A stretch of 29,144 nt of DNA from Dehalococcoidia bacterium (GTDB lineage: Bacteria > Chloroflexota > Dehalococcoidia > JACQUA01): the NCBI GenBank assembly GCA_030689845.1, contig JAUYHV010000153.1, forward strand, positions 1 to 29,144. The letters are read 5' to 3'. Made by a program: the position numbers and the translations under genes. Position 1 is the first letter of the stretch. Each line of letters opens with the position of its first letter. The notes beneath the pieces are model-generated. The model did no database searches and was not told where the DNA came from. It saw nothing but the letters and a program-made list of their open reading frames with translations. Shown in pieces: positions 7,277-15,049 of this stretch.

Positions 7277-8362
7277 TTAACTCTTTCTTAATCTCTCGAT
7301 AACCGCTTCGGCTGCTCTCGACGTGGTGGCCGCTGAAGGATCGTCACGGCGGGGTTTAAGATCATAGGTTACGTCTTTGCCTTCAAATACTACCTGGCTT
7401 ATGGCTTCTTCAACCCGGCTGGCAGCTTCCCTTTCACCCAGGTGTTTTAACATCATCACCGCTGAAAGCATCAGACTGAAGGGGTTTACCCTGTTTTTAC
7501 CGGCGTACTTGGGGGCGCTTCCGTGGGTGGCTTCGAAAACCGCCGTGTCTTTACCTATATTGGCTCCCGGCGCCAGACCCAGGCCGCCGATAAGCCCGGC
7601 ACACAGGTCGGAAATAATGTCGCCATACAGATTGGGGAGAACTATGACGTCGAATTGCTGTGGCCATCTTACGAGCCTCATGCATAATGTGTCGACCAAA
7701 ACGTCCTCAAACTCAATGTCGGGATATTCCTTGGCAACGCCTCTGGCTGCCTCCAGGAAAAGTCCATCAGAATATTTCATAATGTTGGCTTTATGAATTG
7801 CCGAAACTTTTTTCCTGCCGTTCTGGCGGGCGTAATTAAAAGCAAATTCGACAATTCTTTTACTTCCCGTTTCTGAAATTACCTTCAGGCTAATGGCGCT
7901 GTCCGGGCGTACTGTTTTATTGAGAGTATCTTTTGTCAGTTTTATCAGCCTTCCTGCTTCGGGAGAGCCGCACTTGAATTCTATTCCCGCATAAAGGTCC
8001 TCTGTATTTTCTCTGACTACAACTATGTCAAGGTTATTAAAATACGTTGGCGCTCCGGTATAGGTCTTACAGGGTCGGAGGCAGGCATATAGGTCCAGTT
8101 CCTGCCTGAGAGCCACGTTGACGCTCCTGAAGCCAGAGCCAACGGGAGTTGTAACAGGGCCCTTCAAGGCTACTTTATTTCGCTTGATGGACTCAAGAGT
8201 TTGAGCGGGTAAAGTGCTGCCGAACATTTCCTGAGCTTTGGCTCCAGCGTCTTTCCTGTCCCAGTTGAATTTAACTCCCGTAGCTTCTAAAACCTTTACC
8301 GTGGCCTCGGCTATCTCCGGTCCCACACCATCCCCGGGGATTAAGGTCACCTCGTAAGCCAT
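7277..8362 (-). CDS. Isocitrate dehydrogenase (isocitrate/isopropylmalate family)
   Basis: A 361-residue beta-decarboxylating dehydrogenase. The substrate motif Ser80-x-Asn82-x3-Arg86-x9-Arg96 (SVNVALRQELDLYACLRP) is that of isocitrate rather than isopropylmalate enzymes, and NLYGDIISDL provides metal-binding Asp residues. Cofactor signals are mixed. HGSAPKYAGK gives Lys286-Tyr287, as in NADP enzymes, and Tyr333 (VTYDL) is also kept, but the place of the E. coli Arg395 is Pro337. NAD or dual use is therefore possible. The neighbouring aconitase-type genes upstream and mdh downstream support isocitrate to 2-oxoglutarate. AAGGGT precedes the ATG. Confidence 0.88.
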   Translation of the reverse strand: MAYEVTLIPGDGVGPEIAEATVKVLEATGVKFNWDRKDAGAKAQEMFGSTLPAQTLESIKRNKVALKGPVTTPVGSGFRSVNVALRQELDLYACLRPCKTYTGAPTYFNNLDIVVVRENTEDLYAGIEFKCGSPEAGRLIKLTKDTLNKTVRPDSAISLKVISETGSKRIVEFAFNYARQNGRKKVSAIHKANIMKYSDGLFLEAARGVAKEYPDIEFEDVLVDTLCMRLVRWPQQFDVIVLPNLYGDIISDLCAGLIGGLGLAPGANIGKDTAVFEATHGSAPKYAGKNRVNPFSLMLSAVMMLKHLGEREAASRVEEAISQVVFEGKDVTYDLKPRRDDPSAATTSRAAEAVIERLRKS

Positions 8363-8385
8363 AAAAATACCCTTATAATTTAAAT

Positions 8386-8880
8386 TTAAAGTTCGAAATC
8401 GCCGTGATTTTTGATGTAATTCAGCAGACCGCCCTCCTCAAGTATCTTCAGCATTACACCGGGTAGTTTCCCAAAAGTAAGAGTTACTCCGTTAGCCTTG
8501 TTCTTTACGCTGCTGGAAGCCAGGTCAAGAATTAGTTCATCTCCATCGTTGATTTTGTCGGTATCACAAATTAAGATGGGTAAACCGAGATTAATGGCGT
8601 TTCTAAAAAATATACGGGCAACTGATTTGGCTAATACCGCCTGAATACCGCACATTTTAATGACTAACGGAGCATGCTCCCGGCTTGAACCAAGGCCGAA
8701 GTTGGTTCCCGCGACAATAAAATCGCCCGGGTTTACCTGGGAGGCAAAACCGGGCCGGGCATCCTCGAGTGTATGCTTGGCCAACTCTGGCAAATTGCTC
8801 CTTAAATGAGCAAACCGCCCGGGAATTATATGGTCGGTGGATATACTGTCTCCAAATTTTAAAGCCCGTCCCTTGGTCAT
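8386..8880 (-). CDS. Aconitase/isopropylmalate dehydratase family, small subunit
   Basis: A 164-residue swivel-domain subunit of LeuD/HacB type. DSISTDHIIPGRF (10-22) and VAGTNFGLGSSREHAPL (56-72) are the family signatures. The substrate-selecting loop after IIPGR is FAHLRSN, neither the YLVY nor the YLRT seen in well-studied isopropylmalate and homoaconitate enzymes. The start ATG overlaps the stop of the large-subunit gene by 4 bases (ATGA) and has GGGAGG upstream, so the two subunits are translated together. Next to isocitrate dehydrogenase it most likely forms a two-subunit aconitase; this is inference from position. Confidence 0.85.
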   Translation of the reverse strand: MTKGRALKFGDSISTDHIIPGRFAHLRSNLPELAKHTLEDARPGFASQVNPGDFIVAGTNFGLGSSREHAPLVIKMCGIQAVLAKSVARIFFRNAINLGLPILICDTDKINDGDELILDLASSSVKNKANGVTLTFGKLPGVMLKILEEGGLLNYIKNHGDFEL

Positions 8881-10130
8881 ATTGCCTCCCGGGGATCAAC
8901 TATTTCACCTGCAATGGCGGTAGCAATGGCAGTTGCGGTGCTCGCGAGATAAATAAAGCTTTTGGGATTCCCCATTCTTCCCTGGAAATTCCGGTTGGCT
9001 GTTGAAAGGCAGTTTTCACCATCGGCCAGGACTCCCTGGTGCACGCCCAGGCATGCGGCGCAGCCCGGTGGCGTAACAGTTGCACCCGCCTCGACGAGGG
9101 TCTGGATGTAACCTTCTTTTAAAGCAGACAAATACACGTCTCTTGAAGCAGGAGCTACTATGAGGCGGGTATCACTGTGGCGTTTTTTCCCTTTGATTAG
9201 TTTCGCTGCCAGTTCGAGATCTGTCAGACGCCCGTTGGTGCAAGTACCTATAAAAACCTGGTTTATTTTTACGCCTTTGACGTCCCCGGCAGGGGACACG
9301 TTGTCGACGGTGTGGGGTTTTGCTACCATGGGTTCAAGCTGGGAAAGGTCGATATTCAAAACTCTTTCGTATTCAGCATCGCTGTCAGCTTGGAGAGCTT
9401 TATAATCTTTACCCCGTCCTCTCCAGTCTAAAAAAGCCATTGTAACAACGTCGGAAGGGAAAATCCCCACCTTTGCGCCGGCTTCCACCGCCATGCTGGA
9501 AATAGTTAGGCGGTCGGAAATGTTAAAGTTGAAAAGGGCTTCCCCGGAAAATTCCAGGGACTTATAGGTAGCCCCATCTGCTCCAAGTGTACCTATCAGA
9601 TTCAATATGAAATCTTTAGCTCCAACCAGTGGAGCGAAAGACTCGGAGACAGACACCTTAAAAGTCTCCGGAACTCTAAGCCAGGTTTTTCCGAGAGCCA
9701 TAGCAACGGCGATATCGCTGGATCCCATGCCGGTTGCGAAGGCTCCCAGAGCGCCTGCTGTCACGGTATGGGAATCAGCCCCCACGATAACATCGCCCGG
9801 TCCGGCGAATCTTTCGGCGATAATCTGGTGGGAGATTCCGTCCCCAACTTCTGACAACACGGCTCCCTGGGCTCTGGAGAACTGTCGCAGCAGAAGATGG
9901 TCGTTTGCGAATCCAGAGGAAGGACTCGGAGATGCGTGGTCCAGGAAAACAACCGTATTTTCCGGCCTGGCCAACCGCGGGAAGTGTCCTTCCTGAAATT
10001 GTCTGACAGTTAAAGGCCCCGTTGTGTCCTGGACGAATACAAGGTCAACACCACACACTACGATGTCGCCTGCCTTGGCATCCGTCCCGGACTTGGTAGA
10101 GAGTATTTTTTCGGCTAAAGTCTTTCCCAA
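8877..10130 (-). CDS. Aconitase/isopropylmalate dehydratase family, large subunit
   Basis: A 417-residue LeuC/HacA-type subunit. The [4Fe-4S] ligands are Cys297 (GTCTNGR) and the Cys357-x2-Cys360 pair (PPGCAACLG). GADSHTVTAGALG and the FLDHASPSPS region are typical active-site segments. The length fits the compact two-subunit class rather than the roughly 900-residue AcnA/AcnB enzymes. The start is a TTG at 10130 with GAGGT at proper spacing. No leuA or leuB lies nearby. The genes on either side are central-carbon enzymes, so citrate to isocitrate is the likely reaction, although isopropylmalate, homoaconitate or dimethylmalate substrates cannot be excluded by sequence alone. Confidence 0.87.
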   Translation of the reverse strand: MGKTLAEKILSTKSGTDAKAGDIVVCGVDLVFVQDTTGPLTVRQFQEGHFPRLARPENTVVFLDHASPSPSSGFANDHLLLRQFSRAQGAVLSEVGDGISHQIIAERFAGPGDVIVGADSHTVTAGALGAFATGMGSSDIAVAMALGKTWLRVPETFKVSVSESFAPLVGAKDFILNLIGTLGADGATYKSLEFSGEALFNFNISDRLTISSMAVEAGAKVGIFPSDVVTMAFLDWRGRGKDYKALQADSDAEYERVLNIDLSQLEPMVAKPHTVDNVSPAGDVKGVKINQVFIGTCTNGRLTDLELAAKLIKGKKRHSDTRLIVAPASRDVYLSALKEGYIQTLVEAGATVTPPGCAACLGVHQGVLADGENCLSTANRNFQGRMGNPKSFIYLASTATAIATAIAGEIVDPREAI

Positions 10131-10145
10131 GTTGTTACCTCGTTG

Positions 10146-12125
10146 TTAAGGTACGATCACTGCCAGCACTGTATCTTTGGCTACTCTGTCCCCGGGACTG
10201 AAGTTCAGTTTTTTAATAACTCCATCAACGGGAGAGGGCAGTGCTGACTGCATTTTCATAGCTTCGAGGACAACAATAGGATCACCTGCTTTAACCTTGT
10301 CTCCTTCTTTGACGTCGTAATGAATTATTATCCCGGGCATGGGTGATAAAACCTCAACGCCGCCTTCTACTTTTGGAGCCGGCGGTTTTGGCGCCTCTTT
10401 CCGCACTTCGGGCACCGGGGGGGGTGGGGGAGGAGTCTCGATGGGTTTTGGGGAAGGTGTTACCGCAGGAGGTGTCGTGTTTGCCTGAGGCTGTGGGGAA
10501 GCTGTCGCTGTTGCGGCAGCTTGAGATACGGTGATGACGGGGGGAATACCGATGCCTTCGACGTCAACGTGGAAGTATTCTCCATCGACGAATACGTTAA
10601 ATGTCCTGTAGCCGGATCCTTTTGAAGGAACCACTTTTTCCGTTTTTTCCACCAGTTTACCGGCTTTGGCCTTGGCTACAAGTTCGTCTTCACGCGTGAT
10701 TTCCTCAATGGTTTTAGGTTTGACATCGTCGGGTATCGGCTCCAGCCCGTATTTCCATTTTAAGAAACGGAGCCCTGTTGTCGGATAAAGAGCATAGATA
10801 AGAACATCTTCAATATTTTTGGCGAGTCCTTTTGTGGCCTCTTTGGCTTTGTCCATCTCAGGAGTGAGAATGTCGGCAGCCCTCTGCGTTATGGGTTTTT
10901 CGCCTCTCGCGTACCCTTTAAGCACGATTTTCCTTATTTTTTCATCGACCGGCACCGGCGGCTTTCCATAAAGACCATAGAAATAGTCTTTAACCTCATT
11001 GGATATCATTTTATATCGGCCGTAAAGGACGTTAAACACAGCCTGAATACCAACGATCTGGCTTGTTGGAGTGACCAGGGGAGGGAAACCAAACTCTTTC
11101 CTGGTCCTCGGAAGCTCGGCATAAACTTCCCCGATTCTGTCCAGGGCGCCGGCCTCTTTGAGCTGGGATACCAGATTCGAAATCATCCCTCCGGGTATCT
11201 GGTGCTCAAGCACCCCTGTATCTATGATAGACATGTTTGTCTGGTTGAGAAAATCCCTGTATTTCGGGGCAATACTTTCTATGTACTGGCCAGCGTGGAG
11301 TAATTTAGCCAGGTCAAGACCGGTATCCCTGGCGCTTCCCTGCAGGGTTACCACCAGAGGTTCGATTGCCGGTTGTGAAGAACGAAGGGCAAAAGGAGCC
11401 AGTGCGGTGTCCAGGATATCGACGCCTGCCTCCGCAGCTTTTAAATAGCTCATGGAGGCCATGCCGCTGGTGTAATGAGTATGCAGGCTGATGGGTATTT
11501 TGATGGCTTTTTTTAATTCCGAGATAAGGTCGAAGGCGTCTCCGGGAGAAATCAGCCCCGCCATATCTTTTATACAGAGACTGTCTGCCCCCATAGATTC
11601 GAGCTGACGAGCTTTATTTACGTAGTAGTCAATATTATAGACAGGCCCGCCAAGCTTTGCTTCTGTCAGGGAATAACTAAGAGTCAATTGGGCGTGCTTA
11701 CCGCATTCCTTTATTACCTTCAGGGCGGCTTCGAAATTGCGTTCGTCGTTGACGGCATCGAAGACCCTGAAGATATCGATACCTACCTCTGCCGCCTGGC
11801 GGACGAAAGCCTGAACAACATCATCGGGATAGTTACGGTATCCAACGAGATTTTGCCCTCGAAGGAGCATTTGAAGGGGAGTTTTGGGCATTAACTTTTT
11901 GAGTCTTTTCACCCTGTCCCACGGGTCTTCGTTTAGAAAACGGGTGGTTACATCGAATGTCGCCCCACCCCAGACCTCCATGGAATAGAATCCAATTTTA
12001 TCCATGTCCGGGGCGATTCTTTCCATGTCCTCGGTCCGCATTCTTGTTGCCAGAGCGGATTGGTGAGCGTCCCTGAAAGTCGTATCAGTTATTTTCAGAG
12101 GGCCGGATATTGTTTTTTTAGCCAT
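10146..12125 (-). CDS. Biotin-dependent carboxyltransferase: pyruvate/oxaloacetate (5S-type) domain fused to biotin carrier
   Basis: 659 residues. The N-terminal HMGL-like carboxyltransferase barrel begins DTTFRDAHQS, with SLCIKDMAG as the carboxylated-lysine site and LHTHYTSG as metal ligands. A conserved carboxylase domain follows (to about 520). A Pro/Ala-rich linker (about 530-590) leads to a biotinyl domain with EAMKM; Lys624 is the biotin site. This equals OadA, PycB, or the transcarboxylase 5S plus 1.3S subunits in one chain. No membrane decarboxylase OadB and no biotin carboxylase are adjacent, while a 12S-type subunit is. That favours methylmalonyl-CoA:pyruvate transcarboxylation. 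Pyruvate carboxylase with an AccC encoded elsewhere is the alternative. Confidence 0.88.
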   Translation of the reverse strand: MAKKTISGPLKITDTTFRDAHQSALATRMRTEDMERIAPDMDKIGFYSMEVWGGATFDVTTRFLNEDPWDRVKRLKKLMPKTPLQMLLRGQNLVGYRNYPDDVVQAFVRQAAEVGIDIFRVFDAVNDERNFEAALKVIKECGKHAQLTLSYSLTEAKLGGPVYNIDYYVNKARQLESMGADSLCIKDMAGLISPGDAFDLISELKKAIKIPISLHTHYTSGMASMSYLKAAEAGVDILDTALAPFALRSSQPAIEPLVVTLQGSARDTGLDLAKLLHAGQYIESIAPKYRDFLNQTNMSIIDTGVLEHQIPGGMISNLVSQLKEAGALDRIGEVYAELPRTRKEFGFPPLVTPTSQIVGIQAVFNVLYGRYKMISNEVKDYFYGLYGKPPVPVDEKIRKIVLKGYARGEKPITQRAADILTPEMDKAKEATKGLAKNIEDVLIYALYPTTGLRFLKWKYGLEPIPDDVKPKTIEEITREDELVAKAKAGKLVEKTEKVVPSKGSGYRTFNVFVDGEYFHVDVEGIGIPPVITVSQAAATATASPQPQANTTPPAVTPSPKPIETPPPPPPVPEVRKEAPKPPAPKVEGGVEVLSPMPGIIIHYDVKEGDKVKAGDPIVVLEAMKMQSALPSPVDGVIKKLNFSPGDRVAKDTVLAVIVP

Positions 12126-12179
12126 AGCAGTGCCTCTTTTGATTAAAAATCAACATTGGAGAAAACCATAACAGGTGGG

Positions 12180-12371
12180 TTACTTCAGAGTCCGAACATG
12201 AAGGAGGGTTCGTGTTTTCATAATTTCATATCTACCTGCCAGACCCCACAAATTAATTGATGGCATTATCGTCTCCGGGCGCGCCACAATTCCCTGTACG
12301 ATTCCTTGTTCTTCCAATATATACTGGTTTACGGCTGCGCCAATTGCGGCAACAACCTTTTTATTTAACAT
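12180..12371 (-). CDS. Small accessory protein of the carboxyltransferase complex (63 aa)
   Basis: Sits between the 12S-type and 5S-type carboxyltransferase genes and has its own ribosome site (AAAGGG) before the ATG. The N-terminal half (KKVVAAIGAAVNQYILEE) reads as an amphipathic helix. The C-terminal half (SINLWGLAGRYEIMKTR) has the Leu-Trp-Gly-x2-Gly-Arg pattern that I recall from small proteins placed after acyl-CoA carboxyltransferase genes in anaerobes. It lacks the N-terminal membrane helix of OadG/MmdD-type subunits, so it is probably a soluble assembly factor or small subunit. A function beyond this is not supported. Confidence 0.65.
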   Translation of the reverse strand: MLNKKVVAAIGAAVNQYILEEQGIVQGIVARPETIMPSINLWGLAGRYEIMKTRTLLHVRTLK

Positions 12372-12399
12372 GGATGGAACCCTTTCTTAGAACAAGCGC

Positions 12400-13953
12400 T
12401 TAAACAGGAATATTTCCGTGTTTCTTGGGAGGCCTGGATTCTCTTTTTGTTTGCAGCATCGCCAAGGAATTAATTATTTTAACCCGCGTTTGGTTGGGCA
12501 TGATGACTGCGTCAATAAATCCCCGGGAAGCCGCCACATAAGGATTATAGAAAAGATTTCTGTATTCAGATATTTTTTCCTGGAGTTTGGCCTTCGGGTT
12601 GGAAGCTTCTTTGATTTCACGCCGGTGTATGATATTAGCGGCCCCCTCCGCTCCCATGACAGCAATCTCCGCTGTCGGCCAGGCAAGTACGCAATCGGCA
12701 CCCAGGTCGCGGCTGCACATTGCAAGATACGCTCCTCCATATGCTTTTCTGGTAATAAGGGTGATTTTAGGTACCGTGGCTTCGGAATAGCACCAAAGAA
12801 GCTTAGCACCGTGGCGGATAATACCGGACCATTCTTGTTCGCTACCGGGTAAATAGCCCGGAACATCGGTAATCGTCAGTAACGGTATATTAAACGAGTC
12901 ACAAAACCTGATAAACCTGGTAGCTTTATCTGCGGCGTTGACATCGAGGCAACCGGCAAGTTCTTTAGGCTGATTGGCGATGATTCCTATGGGGTACCCA
13001 CCAATCCGGGCAAAACACGTAATAATGTTCCGGGCGAAAAATTCGTGGGGCTCGATGAATTCACCGTTGTCAACAATCAGGCGAATTACTTTTTTCATGT
13101 CGTAATCCGACATAGCTTCTGAGGGGATGATATCATCAAGTTCCGGGACATAGTCCCGGGAATCAACTTTAGCCTCAGTCCGGGGTGCGTCCTCCATGTT
13201 GTTTGAAGGTAAGTAAGACAAAAGGGTTTTTATGTTATCGATAGCGTCGGCGTCGTTTTCACAGGCAAAATGGGCAACGCCACTCTTGCTGTTATGGACT
13301 GCTGCCCCCCCGAGGTTTTCAAAATCGATGATCTCTCCCGTAGCGCTCTTAATCACGTCCGGACCTGTTATGAACATATGGCTGGTATTTTTTACCATAA
13401 AAATGAAATCTGTCAGGGCCGGAGAATAAACAGCTCCTCCGGCGGTTGGACCCATGATAGCCGATATCTGCGGCACCACGCCTGATAAGCAAGAATTCCT
13501 GTAAAATATGTTCCCGTAACCTGAAAGGGCATCTACCCCCTCCTGTATTCGGGCTCCACCGGAATCGTTCAGTCCAACCAGAGGCACCCCTGTTTTTAGT
13601 GCAAGGTCCATGATTTTGCAAATTTTCTTTGAATGCATCTCCCCCAGAGTGCCTCCCAGGGCGGTAAAGTCCTGGGAAAAAGCACAAACGCGCCTCCCGT
13701 TAACCGTGCCATAACCGGTAACCACACCTTCTCCAGCGACGTATGTTTGAGCCATGTTAAAATCGGTGCAGCGGTGTCGCACAAACATATCTGTTTCACA
13801 AAAGCTCCCCTGGTCGAACAACCTCTCCAACCTTTCGCGGGCCGTGAGTTTGCCCGACTGATGCTGTTTTTGGATGGCCTGTGGGCCTCCCTGCTCCAGT
13901 TCACGCTGTTCCCTGGCTTTTAAATCTTTGAAACTATCAGATAAATTAGTCAT
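12400..13953 (-). CDS. Acyl-CoA carboxyltransferase, 12S/MmdA type
   Basis: A 517-residue double-crotonase carboxyltransferase. The GGARIQEG stretch near residue 130 and AYGGAYLAM near residue 410 form the two oxyanion holes; VPGYLPG and QEWSGIIRHGAKLL are family hallmarks. It resembles MmdA, PccB and the transcarboxylase 12S subunit, with (S)-methylmalonyl-CoA or propionyl-CoA as likely substrate. First gene of the long operon; AGGAAT precedes the ATG at 13953. With the downstream biotin-5S protein it makes a full two-site transcarboxylase. No methylmalonyl-CoA mutase or epimerase is in view. Those would be needed for a complete propionate pathway. Confidence 0.9.
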   Translation of the reverse strand: MTNLSDSFKDLKAREQRELEQGGPQAIQKQHQSGKLTARERLERLFDQGSFCETDMFVRHRCTDFNMAQTYVAGEGVVTGYGTVNGRRVCAFSQDFTALGGTLGEMHSKKICKIMDLALKTGVPLVGLNDSGGARIQEGVDALSGYGNIFYRNSCLSGVVPQISAIMGPTAGGAVYSPALTDFIFMVKNTSHMFITGPDVIKSATGEIIDFENLGGAAVHNSKSGVAHFACENDADAIDNIKTLLSYLPSNNMEDAPRTEAKVDSRDYVPELDDIIPSEAMSDYDMKKVIRLIVDNGEFIEPHEFFARNIITCFARIGGYPIGIIANQPKELAGCLDVNAADKATRFIRFCDSFNIPLLTITDVPGYLPGSEQEWSGIIRHGAKLLWCYSEATVPKITLITRKAYGGAYLAMCSRDLGADCVLAWPTAEIAVMGAEGAANIIHRREIKEASNPKAKLQEKISEYRNLFYNPYVAASRGFIDAVIMPNQTRVKIINSLAMLQTKRESRPPKKHGNIPV

Positions 13954-14001
13954 GATTTTATTCCTGAATAGGGTGGAAAAAACAAATGGGCACGATGCAA
14001 T

Positions 14002-14030
14002 ATGCTAACATATCAATTCTTCATCCGCAA
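14002..14030 (-). promoter_or_regulatory. Candidate promoter of the carboxyltransferase/TCA operon
   Basis: On the minus strand TTGCGG (14025-14030) and TAGCAT (14002-14007) are 17 bases apart, about 50 bases upstream of the 12S gene start. Both boxes match the sigma-70 consensus only partly. A small palindrome, ATATGCTAACATAT (14000-14013), covers the -10 and shares ATATGCTAA with the feo operator at 17164-17194. The 201-base gap (13954-14154) separates this operon from the feo operon, so an internal start is expected here. Confidence 0.25.
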
Positions 14031-14154
14031 GTAGAACGAATTGGTAAAAAATCCACAGGGGGAGAACACTCCGGTTTTTCAGGAGATGAATTGGCATTCG
14101 TTATTGCAAATCCTTAAGTTGTAGCCATTCAATATGGTGCATGATTAACCCCAA

Positions 14155-14880
14155 TCATTTACGGCGCCATCCCCATCGACCCCCGACCGTCTTTGGTGGG
14201 GGACTGGTAACTTCTGCGTCTGCAGTTTCTTCATTCTGCAATAGACGGACATAAATGGCATCGGCAATCTCATTATCAACGGCAAACTGGGTCTGGCCCA
14301 CCTGAAAGACATATGAGGGGAAGTCCTGTATCAGCGTTATCGGGGCGCCGGGCAGAATGCCCATGGCCATCAATTTTTGCAACTGCTTTATTTGCGGTGC
14401 ATGGACATAGGCCACTTTGCCTTTCTGACCCGGGTTCAGCCGGGAAAGAGGCGAAACCAGGCTGGATACCGGTGCTCGCTGTTTCTGACAGCAACGCCCT
14501 GGGGGGATGGGCTTTCCGTGAGGGCATATCTTAGGGTGTCCTAACAGAGTACAGATACTGTCGTCCAATCCACGGTCGAGAAGGTGTTCAAATTTGCATG
14601 CCTTCTCATGCATAATGGAGTCGCCGGTGTTCAGGACATCGGCCAGCAATCGTTCCGCCAAGCGGTGCCTCCTGATAACATTACGGGCCAGTGGTTCGCC
14701 GCGGGGCGTCAGGCTAAGCTGGCCATTACTGACGGTCACATAACCGGCGGTTACCAGCTTTTCCAGTTCTTCGGTAGCCCCGGTACAGACTTCGTCCTGC
14801 TGGACGTTATCTCTATCTTGCTCCTTGATGCTTACCCAAATCGTTTCTAGTAGTTCTTCAGTCTTTTCTTCCAGGTCCAT
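14155..14880 (-). CDS. DtxR-family metal-dependent repressor fused to FeoA
   Basis: 241 residues in three parts: a winged helix (about 1-65), the metal-binding and dimerisation domain (about 70-135), and a FeoA-like SH3 domain (about 140-215). Likely metal residues are His72, His91, Cys95, Glu98, His99, His115, Cys119 and His121, the last three in LGHPKICPHG. A second Cys pair follows (GRCC). It lies at the end of the feo operon and overlaps the zinc-ribbon gene by 23 bases. It probably represses the operon when Fe(II) is plentiful, acting on the palindrome at 17164-17194, and the FeoA part may at the same time bind FeoB. The start ATG at 14880 has GGAG upstream. Confidence 0.9.
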   Translation of the reverse strand: MDLEEKTEELLETIWVSIKEQDRDNVQQDEVCTGATEELEKLVTAGYVTVSNGQLSLTPRGEPLARNVIRRHRLAERLLADVLNTGDSIMHEKACKFEHLLDRGLDDSICTLLGHPKICPHGKPIPPGRCCQKQRAPVSSLVSPLSRLNPGQKGKVAYVHAPQIKQLQKLMAMGILPGAPITLIQDFPSYVFQVGQTQFAVDNEIADAIYVRLLQNEETADAEVTSPPPKTVGGRWGWRRK

Positions 14881-15049
14881 GATGTTTTCTCCATGATAAT
14901 AGCAATTTTACCAGCCCGGTCTCGAGAGGTATTTCGTAACCGCAGTTAGGGCAACGTACCATGTTACAGCCTCGGGAGAGGGGACAATTGGCACAAGCCG
15001 CTGTCCCATCCTCTTGCCGAAATTCCAGGCCGCAGAACGGGCACTTCAT
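14858..15049 (-). CDS. Small zinc-ribbon protein of the feo operon (63 aa)
   Basis: Starts MKCPFCGLEF and carries a second set CxxCPLSRGC and then VRCPNCGYE, so it has two or three CxxC knuckles expected to bind Zn or an Fe-S centre. The C-terminal end is basic (SWRKHHGPGRKD). The ATG overlaps the stop codon of the FeoB permease gene (ATGA). It occupies the place where other feo operons carry FeoC or a small Cys-rich protein. The role is therefore probably regulatory or in assembly, but unproven. Confidence 0.7.
   Translation of the reverse strand: MKCPFCGLEFRQEDGTAACANCPLSRGCNMVRCPNCGYEIPLETGLVKLLLSWRKHHGPGRKD

Noticed and set aside
7377..7796. A 139-codon plus-strand frame antisense to isocitrate dehydrogenase
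   Set aside because: Shadow frame produced by codon bias of the real gene; no motifs. The same applies to the antisense frames over the other genes, such as 9607-9996, 12418-12852, 20238-20726 and 27938-28420.
10146..12125. Oxaloacetate decarboxylase Na+ pump
   Set aside because: No OadB membrane subunit, and the 63-aa neighbour lacks the OadG membrane helix.
13986..14117. A 43-codon plus-strand frame starting MGTMQYANIS in the gap upstream of the 12S gene
   Set aside because: Weak ribosome site, no recognisable family, and it lies across the expected promoter of the minus-strand operon; chance is likely for this length.
14141..14158. 6-bp-arm inverted repeat ATGATT/AATCAT at the end of the DtxR-FeoA gene
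   Set aside because: Stem is short and AT-rich without a T run, so it is not a convincing terminator.
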